Positions 24,425-33,680 are shown, numbered from the stretch's first letter. The stretch is DNA of 38,345 nucleotides from JACQPU01 sp039961715 (GCA_039961715.1 JABRVW010000062.1:1-38345), one strand, 5' to 3'. The notes: generated by a model not told the origin, from the sequence alone. Made by a program: numbers and translations.

Positions 24425-25663
24425 TTACCGGCTTTCGACGCGCCGGAGCAGCAACATGCCCGCGAGCAGGAGAACGCCGACCGCAAGGAGGGCAGCGCGC
24501 TGGTTTACGTTGGACGACACCACGCCAAACAGAATCGGACCGATGACGGCCGAGGCCTTTCCGAAAAACGAATAGAAGCCGAAGAACTCGGTCTTTTTTT
24601 CCTTCGGAACGAGCGCGCTCATCAGACTGCGGCTCGAGGATTGCGAGGAACCGAGCGCAATGCCTGCGAGAAGCCCAACGCCAAAGAATGCCGTCTTGTC
24701 TTCAACGAAGTACGCAATCACGAGAATGATCAGCCAGAGAGACAAGGACATGTTCAGGGACCGCTTATGCCCAAGCTTGTCGGCGAGAACGCCGAACAAG
24801 ACGGAGCCCCCCATCGCCGACGTTTGAACGATCGCGAAAAAGATGATGATTTCTTCGACCTCCAGCCGCAGAGTCTCGTCGGCGAAGATCGATGAGAACA
24901 CGATGATCGTGTTCACGGCATCAATGTAGAGAAAGTATGCGAGCAGGAATCTTCCCACATTCCGGTAGCGGCCGAATTCGCGGAATGTAGAAACCACCCT
25001 GCGTACGCCGATGGCAAGAAAATCCGCGCGCAGAGCTGTGGAACGCTGACGATCCGGCACGGCAATGAACAGCGGGAGGGCAAAGAGGAAGAACATGCCG
25101 GCCGCAATGAGGAAGCTCAGACGCACATTGCCCAGGTTCTGCGCTTCGAATCCTCCAGCGTACAGCGGCAGCGCGATAATCAGGGTGACCAGGGAGCCGA
25201 CGTATCCCATAGCAAACCCATAGCCCGAAACACGTCCGTAGGTTCGTTCGGTCGTGATTTCGGGGAGGAAAGCATCGTAGAACACCAGTCCCGCCTCAAA
25301 TCCAATATTGGCAAGGATCAGGAGGATCATCCCCTGCGCGATCATGTTCTGTTCCACGAAGAACAGACCCGCGGTTGCGCCAATGCACAGGATGGTAAAC
25401 AGCCCCAGGAACCGTTTCTTCCCCGCGCCATAGTCCGCCACGGCGCCCAGAACGGGCGAGATCAGGGCAACGATCAACATGGAGGCACTGAAGGAGATGC
25501 CCCAGAGGGCGTCACCCTGGTCACTGCCGAAGGCGACGATCTTCTTGAAGTACAGGGGATAACCAACCGTCAGGATCAGAACGTAGAACGCCGTGTTCGC
25601 GAAATCGAACAGGGTCCATGAGAGGATCTTGCCGCGCGGAATCGCTTGCTCGGGGAGGCTCAT
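24425..25663 (-). CDS. MFS transporter, UMF1 (Atg22-like) family
   Basis: This 412-residue protein has about 12 hydrophobic helices. The N-terminal ILSWTLFDFANTAFYVLIL block marks the UMF1/Atg22 branch of the major facilitator superfamily. The intracellular loops DYGAGKKRFLG and DKLGHKRSLN are MFS motif-A equivalents in the two halves. Members include yeast vacuolar amino-acid exporters; bacterial substrates are largely unknown. The ATG at 25663 overlaps the nusB stop (ATGA), and an NhaC gene follows after 86 bases. Position next to a leucine-dehydrogenase-like gene makes amino acids a plausible but unproven cargo. Confidence 0.88.
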   Translation of the reverse strand: MSLPEQAIPRGKILSWTLFDFANTAFYVLILTVGYPLYFKKIVAFGSDQGDALWGISFSASMLIVALISPVLGAVADYGAGKKRFLGLFTILCIGATAGLFFVEQNMIAQGMILLILANIGFEAGLVFYDAFLPEITTERTYGRVSGYGFAMGYVGSLVTLIIALPLYAGGFEAQNLGNVRLSFLIAAGMFFLFALPLFIAVPDRQRSTALRADFLAIGVRRVVSTFREFGRYRNVGRFLLAYFLYIDAVNTIIVFSSIFADETLRLEVEEIIIFFAIVQTSAMGGSVLFGVLADKLGHKRSLNMSLSLWLIILVIAYFVEDKTAFFGVGLLAGIALGSSQSSSRSLMSALVPKEKKTEFFGFYSFFGKASAVIGPILFGVVSSNVNQRAALLAVGVLLLAGMLLLRRVESR

Positions 25664-26133
25664 GAGGAGGATTTTCGCGACGGTGTTTCCACCAGCCCGC
25701 GCCCGGATTTCTGCAGGCGACCGTTGGCCTTGAGATCATCCAGCACCGAGTCCAGCACTCCGTTCACGAATTTGTCGCTCTTCTCAGTACTGTATCTCCG
25801 TGCGATCTCGATGGCTTCGTTAATCGAGACTTTCGGGGGAATGTCTTCAAAGTAGAGCAGTTCGCAGATGCACATGCGGAGAATCACCCTGTCGATCAGC
25901 GCCAGCCGGCTGAATTCCCAGTTTGCCACGCGCTTCCGGATGATCGCATCGAGTTCTTCCCCCGTTTCCAGCACTTTGGCAACAAGCCTGCGGGCAAATT
26001 CGAACGTTGGGGGATCCTTTTTCAATTCCGCCCCCACATATTCGATAATCGGTTCGATGGGATCGCGTGAGATCTCATGAGCATAAAGAGCCTGGAGCAC
26101 CTTTTCACGGACCAGCCGCCGTTTCGAAGCCAT
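25660..26133 (-). CDS. nusB: Transcription antitermination factor NusB
   Basis: NusB binds boxA RNA with NusE/S10 in rRNA antitermination. The 157-residue all-helical protein begins SKRRLVREKVLQALYAHEI and contains the conserved LALIDRVILRMCICELLYF and PPKVSINEAIEIARRYST segments, then KFVNGVLDSVL. It ends with a basic, Ser-rich tail (about 140-157) beyond the conserved fold. The ATG at 26133 lies two bases past the leucine dehydrogenase stop with a GGGAG ribosome site, and its stop overlaps the UMF1 carrier start. Being embedded between metabolic and transport genes is unusual but not rare for nusB. Confidence 0.95.
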   Translation of the reverse strand: MASKRRLVREKVLQALYAHEISRDPIEPIIEYVGAELKKDPPTFEFARRLVAKVLETGEELDAIIRKRVANWEFSRLALIDRVILRMCICELLYFEDIPPKVSINEAIEIARRYSTEKSDKFVNGVLDSVLDDLKANGRLQKSGRGLVETPSRKSSS

Positions 26134-26135
26134 TC

Positions 26136-27254
26136 TTATCTCCCGCCCCGCGTCCGCTCGCCGAAACGGCCGGCAAACTCCGATTTCCCCGCATAGATTT
26201 GCTTGATCCGGGACACCGACTCTATCCGCGCCTCCGCGAGCCTGTTCGCCGCCACCGAAGTCGGGATATTCTCGGCCTTCGCGCGCGCAAAAATGGCCCG
26301 CACAATGTCGTAAATCCCTTCGGCCTGCTTCAAAGCCTTTTCGGCACTGTAGCCCTCCAGCTCGTTGGCCACGTTCATCAGCCCACCGGCATTGATCGCA
26401 TAGTCAGGAGCATAGAGAATTCCGCGCTCCGTGAGCATCTGCATGTGCGTCTTTTCGTCGAGCAGTTGATTGTTCGCCCCGCCGGCAATGATTCGCACTT
26501 TGAGCTGGGGGATGGTGTCGTTGTTCAGGATCCCGCCGAGGGCACAGGGGGCAAAGATATCTCCCCTGATCGAATAGATCTTCTCCGGCTTAACATACGT
26601 CGCCTTGACTGTCCGTGCGAGCTTTTTGGCCTTTGCTTCAAAGATGTCCGTTACAACAATCTTTGCACCATCCTTCTTCAGGTGGGAGCACAGGTACGAA
26701 GCAACATTGCCTGCACCCTGGACGATGACTGTTTTCCCCTTCAGAGAATCGCTTCCATACACTTCGTGGGCACAGGCTTTCATGCCGACGAATACGCCAA
26801 GGGCTGTGACTGGCGAGGGGTCGCCGCTCCCGCCAAGGGCGCGTGAGGTCCCGGTAACGTACTTCGTCTCGAGCCTCACCCACTCCATCTCCCGTACTGT
26901 TGTCCCCACATCCTCCGCCGTGATATAGCGTCCGCCCAAACCTTCGACAAAGCGGCCGTAGGTGCGGAACAGAGCCTCGGTTTTGTCCTTGTTGGGATCC
27001 CCGATGATGACCGCCTTTCCCCCACCCAGATTCAGCCCTGCAATGGCGGCCTTGTAGGTCATTCCGCGCGACAAGCGAAGGACATCGCGGAGCGCTTCAT
27101 CGGTGGTTGCATACGTCCACATTCGAACCCCACCCAACGAGGGGCCGAGGGAAGTGTTGTGTACCGCAATGATGGCATTGAGTCCGGCCTTTGGTTCGGA
27201 ACAGAACACGACCTGTTCATGCCCGCGCCGGTTCATTTCGTCAAAAATGTTCAT
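26136..27254 (-). CDS. Leucine/Glu/Phe/Val dehydrogenase (leucine dehydrogenase-like)
   Basis: The enzyme oxidatively deaminates a branched-chain (or related) amino acid to its keto acid with NAD+. The 372-residue protein has the catalytic residues of bacterial leucine dehydrogenases at the same numbers as the Bacillus enzyme: K68 in MTYKAAIAGL, K80 in LGGGKAVI and D115 in ITAEDVGT. The NAD-binding turn reads GAGNVA (about 181-186) and the late motif is APDYAINAGGLMNVA. A length near 370 fits leucine or valine dehydrogenase rather than the longer glutamate enzymes. The ATG at 27254 overlaps the stop of the ABC ATPase gene (ATGA). Functionally it links amino-acid catabolism to 2-keto acids used in branched fatty acid synthesis. 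Confidence 0.92.
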   Translation of the reverse strand: MNIFDEMNRRGHEQVVFCSEPKAGLNAIIAVHNTSLGPSLGGVRMWTYATTDEALRDVLRLSRGMTYKAAIAGLNLGGGKAVIIGDPNKDKTEALFRTYGRFVEGLGGRYITAEDVGTTVREMEWVRLETKYVTGTSRALGGSGDPSPVTALGVFVGMKACAHEVYGSDSLKGKTVIVQGAGNVASYLCSHLKKDGAKIVVTDIFEAKAKKLARTVKATYVKPEKIYSIRGDIFAPCALGGILNNDTIPQLKVRIIAGGANNQLLDEKTHMQMLTERGILYAPDYAINAGGLMNVANELEGYSAEKALKQAEGIYDIVRAIFARAKAENIPTSVAANRLAEARIESVSRIKQIYAGKSEFAGRFGERTRGGR

Positions 27255-28066
27255 TGTCGTTCCTTGTTCAAAGATACGTCGGCATTGAGGAATACTCGTG
27301 GAGCTTCAGTGCCCGGCCGCGCTTCCACCGCGACTTCAACGCCAAAGACACGCTGGATCAGCCGCGTGGTCAGCACTTCCCTGGGTGACCCAAGCGCCAG
27401 CACGGCAGAACCTGTGTTACCGTCCTCGCCGAGCAGGAGAATCCGGTCGCTGAACGAGGCCGCGAGGTTCAGGTCGTGTGAGACAGACAGGATGTTCAGC
27501 CCTCTCTGGTCCTTCAAGGTCCGGAGGATCCTCAGAATCTCCGCCTGGTGTCTCAGGTCGAGGTGGGCGTTGGGCTCATCAAGCAGGAGAAGTGATGGTT
27601 CCTGGGTCAGTGCCCGCGCGATCAGGACCCGCTGGCGTTCCCCGCCCGAAATCTCCGTGATCGGTTTGTGCGCAAGATGTGCAATGTCCGTCCGCTCCAT
27701 CATTTCCTTTGCAACGGCAATGTCCCGATCGCTCTCGAATCCGCTCCGGCCAACGTGAGGAGAACGACCCATCAGCACGACTTCCATGACCGTGAACGGA
27801 AACAGCCAGGGAACGTCCTGGGGAACGTACCCGATGAGGCGGGCAAGCTCCTTGCGGCGGAAGGAATTGAGTGGGCGATCATCCAGCAGTATGGCACCCG
27901 CCCGGGGCAGGAGTATGCGGGCGATGAGCCGCAACAGCGTGCTTTTCCCCGAGCCGTTCGGACCGAGAACGCTCAAAATCTCCCCTTCTCCGACTTGGAA
28001 GGATATGTTCTTGAGAACGGGATTCGAGGGGTAGGAAAAACTGATGTTCTCGATGCGGATGCGCAT
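27251..28066 (-). CDS. ABC transporter ATP-binding protein, FecE/FepC/BtuD type
   Basis: This 271-residue nucleotide-binding subunit (from ATG 28066) carries Walker A GPNGSGKST (35-43), the Q-loop PQDV, the signature ISGGERQR, Walker B LLLLDEP and the switch SVSHD. The segment PFTVMEVVLMGRSPH after the Q-loop is typical of ATPases that serve iron-siderophore, haem or cobalamin importers. The C-terminal 40 residues continue past the ABC core with low similarity to the family. No permease or binding protein is adjacent, so the partners must be elsewhere or the gene is an orphan. An open frame up to 28141 adds 25 residues without conservation; I take 28066. It heads the operon with leucine dehydrogenase. 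Confidence 0.88.
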   Translation of the reverse strand: MRIRIENISFSYPSNPVLKNISFQVGEGEILSVLGPNGSGKSTLLRLIARILLPRAGAILLDDRPLNSFRRKELARLIGYVPQDVPWLFPFTVMEVVLMGRSPHVGRSGFESDRDIAVAKEMMERTDIAHLAHKPITEISGGERQRVLIARALTQEPSLLLLDEPNAHLDLRHQAEILRILRTLKDQRGLNILSVSHDLNLAASFSDRILLLGEDGNTGSAVLALGSPREVLTTRLIQRVFGVEVAVEARPGTEAPRVFLNADVSLNKERQ

Positions 28067-28139
28067 GCGGATGTGCGGGAACAGGGTTGCCCAGCCTCGG
28101 GACCATTGTACGTGTCGGTCAGGCGGGGAGAAGCGGTGC

Positions 28140-28168
28140 AAAATAGGGAAAAAAGGAGTTCAAGGCAA
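28140..28168 (-). promoter_or_regulatory. Probable promoter of the ABC ATPase-LeuDH-nusB-UMF1 operon
   Basis: On the minus strand TTGCCT (plus 28163-28168) and TATTTT (plus 28140-28145) have a 17-bp spacer. The -10 runs on to TATTTTG, which also resembles the Bacteroidota -7 element TAnnTTTG. The start near 28133 gives a leader of about 67 nt. The box pair sits in the AT-rich gap shared with the divergent DUF5916 gene. Confidence 0.45.
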
Positions 28169-28199
28169 GGAAGGAAAACGCCTATTTCCTAGAAAACTC

Positions 28200-28228
28200 T
28201 TGCTTTTTGATAATCCACCATACATATT
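28200..28228 (+). promoter_or_regulatory. Possible promoter of the DUF5916 gene
   Basis: TTGCTT (28200-28205) and CATATT (28223-28228) have a 17-bp spacer. The start near 28235 would leave about 18 nt before the ATG at 28253, which has no clear Shine-Dalgarno sequence. An overlapping Bacteroidota-type reading (TTTG then TATTTCTG) is also possible, so the exact boxes are unsure. Confidence 0.3.
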
Positions 28229-28252
28229 TCTGCGAACATGTGATTCTCTCAT

Positions 28253-30859
28253 ATGATGAATGCGGGGGGCAACCGCCCCATCCTTCGAGCGGCCCTGGTT
28301 ACTCTTGCTTCTTTAACATCCCCACTCCTCCTCCACGCACAAATCCGTTCCATCGAAGCAATACGGTTGAACTCCGAAATCGTGGTCGATGGAACCCTCA
28401 ACGAATCGATCTGGAGACGCGAGGGAGTCAAAGGTCTCATTCAACGCGAGCCTGCCGAAGGCCAGCCGGCATCGGAAGAAACCGAGATCTGGTTCGCTTA
28501 CGATGACGATGCTTTGTACGTCGGCATCCGCCTCTACGACAGCGCTCCGGATTCCATTCTCGGGAGGCTTGTTCGCCGTGATGACGAGTTCGAATCGGAC
28601 TTTGTCACCGTCAGCATTGACGCCAATCTTGACCGCAACACGGCTTATTATTTCGGCACGAATCCAAGCGGATCGATCAACGACGGCATCCTGTATGATG
28701 ACAACAAGACCGATAATTCGTATGATCCGATTTGGGATGTTGCGGTGTCGCGCGACGATCGCGGCTGGAACGCGGAATTCAGAATTCCCTACTCCCAGCT
28801 TCGGTTTGAAGCACAGGAAAACGCAACCTGGGGAGTCGAAGTTCTCAGAAGAATCCATCGGCGGAACGAGGAATCGCTCCTGGTTCTTCACCCCCGCAAT
28901 GACGACATAAGAGTTTCACGGTGGGCCTTTCTTACTGGTCTGAAGAACATAGCCCCGCCACCAAGGATTGAGATCACGCCCTACGCAGCAACGACGGGAA
29001 AATTCCTCCCCGCACCCCCGGTCGCCGCGTTCAATCAGGGCAGGAAAGATCCATTTGTTTTCGGCAGGGATTACTCCGTTCATATCGGCGCCGACGCGAA
29101 GATCGGGCTTTCAGGAGACTTTACGCTTGATGCGTCGCTGAATCCTGACTTTGCCCAGGTTGAGGTGGATCCAGCCGTCGTGAATCTCACGGCATTTGAA
29201 ACTTATTATGCAGAAAAGCGCCCTTTTTTCATTGAGGGATCCAGCATCCTGGCCTTCGGCCGCGGCGGCGCCGCATCGTTCGTGGATTTCAACTGGGCAG
29301 ATCCCGATTTCTTCTACAGCCGCAGAATCGGTCGCGCGCCGCATGGATCAGTGACCCACGACGGATTCCGGGATATTCCCGACCGTACAACAATTCTGGG
29401 AGCGGCAAAGGTAAGCGGCAAGACGAGCAGCGGATGGTCACTGGCCGCTCTGACAGCCCTGACGGACCGGGAGTACGGAGAGGTGGATTCAGCAGGGACG
29501 CGTTTCCGCGAGGAAATTGAACCGCTCACGGGATATGCAGTGGTACGCGGCAAAAAGGAATTCAATGGGTCACGACAGGCCGTGGGGGTCATCGGCACTT
29601 TTGTGGAGAGGGACCTGTCCGAGCCGGGGCTCGCGGGAGACCTGAGTAAACGTGCCCTGTCGGTTGGTGTTGACGGATGGACATTCCTGGATGAGGCGAC
29701 CGAATGGGTTTTCACCGGCTGGACCGGCTTCACCGCAGTCGAAGGATCACGGGAGTATCTCCTCGGCCTCCAGCAATCGCCAGGCCATTGGTTTCAGAAG
29801 CCAGACGCGGATCATGTCAGGGTAGACTCTGGTGCAACGTCGCTGACGGGTTGGGCGGGGCGCGCGTGGCTTGCAAAGGACAAGGGAAACTGGAGGTTCA
29901 GTGCCGCCCTTGGGGCGATCCATCCGGGATTTGAATCGAATGACCTCGGGTTTCACACCTATACCGACGTCATCAACATGAACCTGTATTCGGCATATCT
30001 CTGGTTTGAGCCAGATCGCATCTTTCGCACAAAGTCCCTCTCCCTGGCTGCCTTACGTGAGTACAACTTCGGCAATTTTAAGATCGGTGAAACCTACTAC
30101 CTGAATGCTGCAGGCGAGCTTCTGAGCTATTGGGGGGGCTCATTGTATCTTGGGTACAATGCAGAGGTGTACGACGATCGCAGAACACGGGGTGGACCCA
30201 TGATGAAATCGCTGACCAGCTGGTTTCTCTTTCTAAGCCTCTACAGTGACCTCAGGGAAGAGGTGTATGGATTTCTCTCCCTTTCGGCTGACAGAGGAAA
30301 ATCGGGAGGATGGGATTATTCGGCGAGCGCGACACTATCGTGGAAAGTCTCCACCGCCCTGAGTCTCTCCATGGCCCCTACCTATTCCCGGAATTACATC
30401 GTCGCACAGTATCTGGCGGCGTTTCCGGATCCCCTCGCCACAGCGACGTACGGTACGCGGTATGTTTTTGGAGTACTCGATCGCAAGACTCTCTCTGCGG
30501 AGTTGCGGCTCAACTGGACCTTTACGCCCAAGGCGAGTTTTCAACTCTATCTTCAGCCGTATTTCACCGCGGGAGATTATGCGGAGTTTCGTTCCCTGGC
30601 TCGCCCTGCTACGTTTTCCTTTGATCCCTTCATCTACCCGGGAAATCCCGACTTCAATTTCCGGTCGCTCCGTGCCAACGCCGTTTTCCGCTGGGAATAC
30701 CGGCCGGGTTCAACCCTGTATCTTGTCTGGACCAACGAGAAGGCGCATTTCGAGGAACAGAATGGGAATTTTTCGCTTTCGAAGGATTTTTCTGCGATGA
30801 TGCGCTCAAGGCCGGCGAATGTGCTGGCGCTGAAACTGACGTACTGGTGGACGCCGTAG
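28253..30859 (+). CDS. DUF5916 outer-membrane protein with N-terminal CBM9-like domain
   Basis: This 868-residue exported protein has a signal peptide (about 1-29, ending LLHAQ). Residues about 35-220 form a carbohydrate-binding-module-9-like beta sandwich, marked by IVVDGTLNESIW, TEIWFAYDDDALYVGIRLYD and NAEFRIPYSQLRF. The rest is the DUF5916 region, with LNPDFAQVEVDP, YYAEKRPFFIEGSS and many barrel-type strands ending LKLTYWWTP. Proteins with this layout are common in Bacteroidota and relatives; their role is unknown, although the CBM9-like part suggests sugar or glycan contact. The last strand ends in an aromatic-rich sequence, as expected for an outer-membrane barrel. It stands alone, divergent from the ABC operon and convergent with the cyclase gene. 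Confidence 0.87.
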   Translation: MMNAGGNRPILRAALVTLASLTSPLLLHAQIRSIEAIRLNSEIVVDGTLNESIWRREGVKGLIQREPAEGQPASEETEIWFAYDDDALYVGIRLYDSAPDSILGRLVRRDDEFESDFVTVSIDANLDRNTAYYFGTNPSGSINDGILYDDNKTDNSYDPIWDVAVSRDDRGWNAEFRIPYSQLRFEAQENATWGVEVLRRIHRRNEESLLVLHPRNDDIRVSRWAFLTGLKNIAPPPRIEITPYAATTGKFLPAPPVAAFNQGRKDPFVFGRDYSVHIGADAKIGLSGDFTLDASLNPDFAQVEVDPAVVNLTAFETYYAEKRPFFIEGSSILAFGRGGAASFVDFNWADPDFFYSRRIGRAPHGSVTHDGFRDIPDRTTILGAAKVSGKTSSGWSLAALTALTDREYGEVDSAGTRFREEIEPLTGYAVVRGKKEFNGSRQAVGVIGTFVERDLSEPGLAGDLSKRALSVGVDGWTFLDEATEWVFTGWTGFTAVEGSREYLLGLQQSPGHWFQKPDADHVRVDSGATSLTGWAGRAWLAKDKGNWRFSAALGAIHPGFESNDLGFHTYTDVINMNLYSAYLWFEPDRIFRTKSLSLAALREYNFGNFKIGETYYLNAAGELLSYWGGSLYLGYNAEVYDDRRTRGGPMMKSLTSWFLFLSLYSDLREEVYGFLSLSADRGKSGGWDYSASATLSWKVSTALSLSMAPTYSRNYIVAQYLAAFPDPLATATYGTRYVFGVLDRKTLSAELRLNWTFTPKASFQLYLQPYFTAGDYAEFRSLARPATFSFDPFIYPGNPDFNFRSLRANAVFRWEYRPGSTLYLVWTNEKAHFEEQNGNFSLSKDFSAMMRSRPANVLALKLTYWWTP

Positions 30860-30884
30860 AGCAGGGAGGGATGAGGCGGGGGAA

Positions 30885-33680
30885 TTATTTCACTACCGAA
30901 ACTGCTTTCCGGAATTCGGGTTCCTTTGCGATGAATGCGAAGTCCGGGCTCATGATTTCCCAAAGGATGAACTCCTGGTTCACCGCTTTCCCCAACCACT
31001 CGAGAGCCTCGGCCTTCTTGTCGGCCTGGATTGCGTAGAACTGAGCTTTGCGGTAGAGGCTCAGTGCAGACCCGCCGCTGAGTTCCACGGCTTTCTCCAC
31101 CTGTTCCAGTCCTTTGGCCGATTCCCCCAGCCTTGCGGCATAGAGCGCGGCGTATCCTCTTGCCTGCACATCATTCGGATCGCGCTCGATGATCCCCTGC
31201 AGAATCTCCAATCCGGACTCCAGGTATCCCTTGGCCTGTTGCCAGAACCCTGACAGCATGTAGGCCCTGCCAATCCAGTAATTGACCACATAGTTCGCCG
31301 GATCATCCTTCAGCAACCGGGTGCAGTATTCGGCGACGGGATCGGGGCTTAATCCGGCTCCCCACACCGCGATCTTGTAGCGGGTCGTAATGAGAAACGG
31401 GCTGTTGCCTAATGCGATGGCTTGATTGTACGAAGCTTCCGCGCTGTTGTACTGCTGACGAAAGTACTGGGCGTGACCCATGACTTCATGTGAGTCAGGA
31501 TGGCGCGGGTCGAGGATCATCGCCCTTTCGGCGTGCCCCACGGCTTTTTCGTAATCTCCCCGTGTGAGCGCAACCATCGCAAGTTGACGTGAGGCCTCGG
31601 CATTTCCCGGTTCCAGATCCAGCGCGCGATCCAGGTTCTGTTCAGCCTGTTCCAAACGTCCGGCACTGCGATAGGCCGAGCCGAGCACTTCGTACACGCC
31701 GGGTAAAGCGGCGTTGAACGCACGGGCCGCGAGCGCGACATCAACCGCCTGCCGCAAATAGTCCTTGTCCCGCTCCCCCTCTGTTCTGAATATCCTCATC
31801 AGGGCACGGCCAAGTCCCACGTATGCCTCCGCAAAGCTCGTATCGGCATCAATTGCCTGCCTGAACCATGCCGCCGCCTGTTGAGCATCATCGCGTCGGA
31901 GGGCGGACAAGGATCCCAGGCCGGCCAGATGGTACACCATGGCCATTGGAGAGGATGAAGAGGAAGATGATGGGAGCACGGACTGTTCAATTTCAAGGCT
32001 CTCCAGCACTTTTCTGGCTGTTGTCTCCTTCAGCGCCGCCAGGGAAGGGCCAACACTCTCCACCTGCTCTTCCCAAACAATCGCCTGAACATCGCGCATT
32101 TGGAGAATGAGCGTAACCGTCCATCGCGGCGAGAAGGATGTAATACGGCCTGTGAGGATGTACCGAGCCTGAACGGATCTGGCAAGATCGATCGGACGCG
32201 GAGGAAGGTTGAGGGCTGTACCGGCGCGGATCACCGTCAATTCCTTGTATCGCGCGAGGTCATCGGCAAGCACACCGGCCACCGCGGCGCCCAACGAGGT
32301 CGTGTCGGGCCCGGGCTGAACTTCAAAGGGAGCGACGACGATCGTGGCGTCGCGGGGAATGATGAACTTCTCGATTTCAGGAAAGAACATGACTCCCAGA
32401 ACGACCACAACGGCCGCAGCGGCGACCCTGGGAACCCATCGCGGAACTCTCTTCCGCCGCTGCCGCAATCCGGCCGATCGGCGGGCGGGAGCAGGCGCAC
32501 GGTGGGGCGCGGGTTCTGCCTCGGGAGCCTGCGTTGCGGGTTGTACTTCATCCTCCACAGGCTGTTCATCAGATGATTCCTCTGCATCAACAGCCGCGGG
32601 AAGGGCAACATCGGCCTCCGATCGCTTCCTTTCGAGCTCCTCCTTTGCCTTCCGGGCCTCGATGATCTGCGCCTCGAGCTCTCTGGCGCCCTGGTGATCC
32701 GGATCAATCTTGTAAATCTCCTGCACTTTCAGCTCGGCCTCGCTGAAGTTGTCGTTCTCCACCATGGAAAGCGCCTCGGCCATGTACTCCTGGATCCGCT
32801 GATCGATCTTTGCTTTTGCTGCCTTGCGCTTGCGTTCCTCGTCGGATTTCTTTTCGCGTTCCTCTTCGATCTTTCCCTGCAGCACCTGGGCTCCTGCGTG
32901 AAACGCCACAAGCTTGAACAATTCGTTCAGTTCCTTCTCGGCATCGCCAAGCCGTCCCTCCGCAACCAGCTTCTCCGCGGAACGGTAGAGTGCTTCCACT
33001 TTTTCCCGCTCTGCCTTCTGACGCTCCTCCTCGGCCTTCCGCTTCTCCTCTACCTGCTCCGCCTCCTTTGCCTCCCTCTTTGTCGCTTTTTCCGTCGCGC
33101 GCTTCGTCGGCATTTGTTGCGCCGCTTTGGAGGGAACAGAGAACTCCGGGATGGAATCCAGAAGAACTTCGTACACCTCCACCGGTTCGGCAATGTTCTT
33201 GAGCTGGATCGACCCCATGTGGTACGTTTTGACCTGCATCTTGTTCTTGATCTGGCTGTAAACGTCCTGGGAGATGCAGATGCGGTTCGGTTCGGTGACG
33301 GCTTCGATGCGCGACGCGATGTTCACTCCATCGCCGAAAATGTCGTTGCCGTCCGTGATCACGTCGCCCAGGTGAATCCCCATCCGCACTTCGATCTTCT
33401 CCAACTCTTCCTTGCCTTTGTTGTAGGCATAAAACACTTCCTGCGACTCGATTGCACATTTGACGGCATTCACGGCGCTGGAGAAATCCACCATGAAGGC
33501 GTCACCGATCGCCTTGATGATCTTCCCCTCATACTTCTCGATGATGGCTTTCAGCGTGTCGTCATGAATGCGCAGGAGCTGCATGGCGAGCTCCTCGTTC
33601 TCGGACATCTTCTTCGAGAAGGACTTGATGTCCGTGAACATAATGGCGGCAAGCTTGCGTGTTCCGCGTTCAGGAGGCAT
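30885..33680 (-). CDS. Membrane-anchored class III adenylate cyclase with periplasmic TolB-N/FlgO-like and TPR domains
   Basis: This protein of 931 residues has a class III cyclase catalytic domain at 8-175. Metal ligands are D17 (FTDI) and D60 (GDAFM), transition-state residues N120 and R124 (VNIASRIEA), and the K56/D117 pair favours ATP over GTP. A charged coiled coil with two TPR-like helices pairs (about 195-350) and a Pro/Ala-rich linker lead to one transmembrane helix (about 416-434). Outside the membrane come a domain like TolB-N/FlgO (IVVAPFEVQP onward, about 445-575), a poly-Ser stretch and at least six TPRs (about 590-915). So the enzyme is cytoplasmic and the TPR sensor periplasmic. 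It has its own promoter and is convergent with the DUF5916 gene 25 bases away. Confidence 0.87.
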   Translation of the reverse strand: MPPERGTRKLAAIMFTDIKSFSKKMSENEELAMQLLRIHDDTLKAIIEKYEGKIIKAIGDAFMVDFSSAVNAVKCAIESQEVFYAYNKGKEELEKIEVRMGIHLGDVITDGNDIFGDGVNIASRIEAVTEPNRICISQDVYSQIKNKMQVKTYHMGSIQLKNIAEPVEVYEVLLDSIPEFSVPSKAAQQMPTKRATEKATKREAKEAEQVEEKRKAEEERQKAEREKVEALYRSAEKLVAEGRLGDAEKELNELFKLVAFHAGAQVLQGKIEEEREKKSDEERKRKAAKAKIDQRIQEYMAEALSMVENDNFSEAELKVQEIYKIDPDHQGARELEAQIIEARKAKEELERKRSEADVALPAAVDAEESSDEQPVEDEVQPATQAPEAEPAPHRAPAPARRSAGLRQRRKRVPRWVPRVAAAAVVVVLGVMFFPEIEKFIIPRDATIVVAPFEVQPGPDTTSLGAAVAGVLADDLARYKELTVIRAGTALNLPPRPIDLARSVQARYILTGRITSFSPRWTVTLILQMRDVQAIVWEEQVESVGPSLAALKETTARKVLESLEIEQSVLPSSSSSSSPMAMVYHLAGLGSLSALRRDDAQQAAAWFRQAIDADTSFAEAYVGLGRALMRIFRTEGERDKDYLRQAVDVALAARAFNAALPGVYEVLGSAYRSAGRLEQAEQNLDRALDLEPGNAEASRQLAMVALTRGDYEKAVGHAERAMILDPRHPDSHEVMGHAQYFRQQYNSAEASYNQAIALGNSPFLITTRYKIAVWGAGLSPDPVAEYCTRLLKDDPANYVVNYWIGRAYMLSGFWQQAKGYLESGLEILQGIIERDPNDVQARGYAALYAARLGESAKGLEQVEKAVELSGGSALSLYRKAQFYAIQADKKAEALEWLGKAVNQEFILWEIMSPDFAFIAKEPEFRKAVSVVK

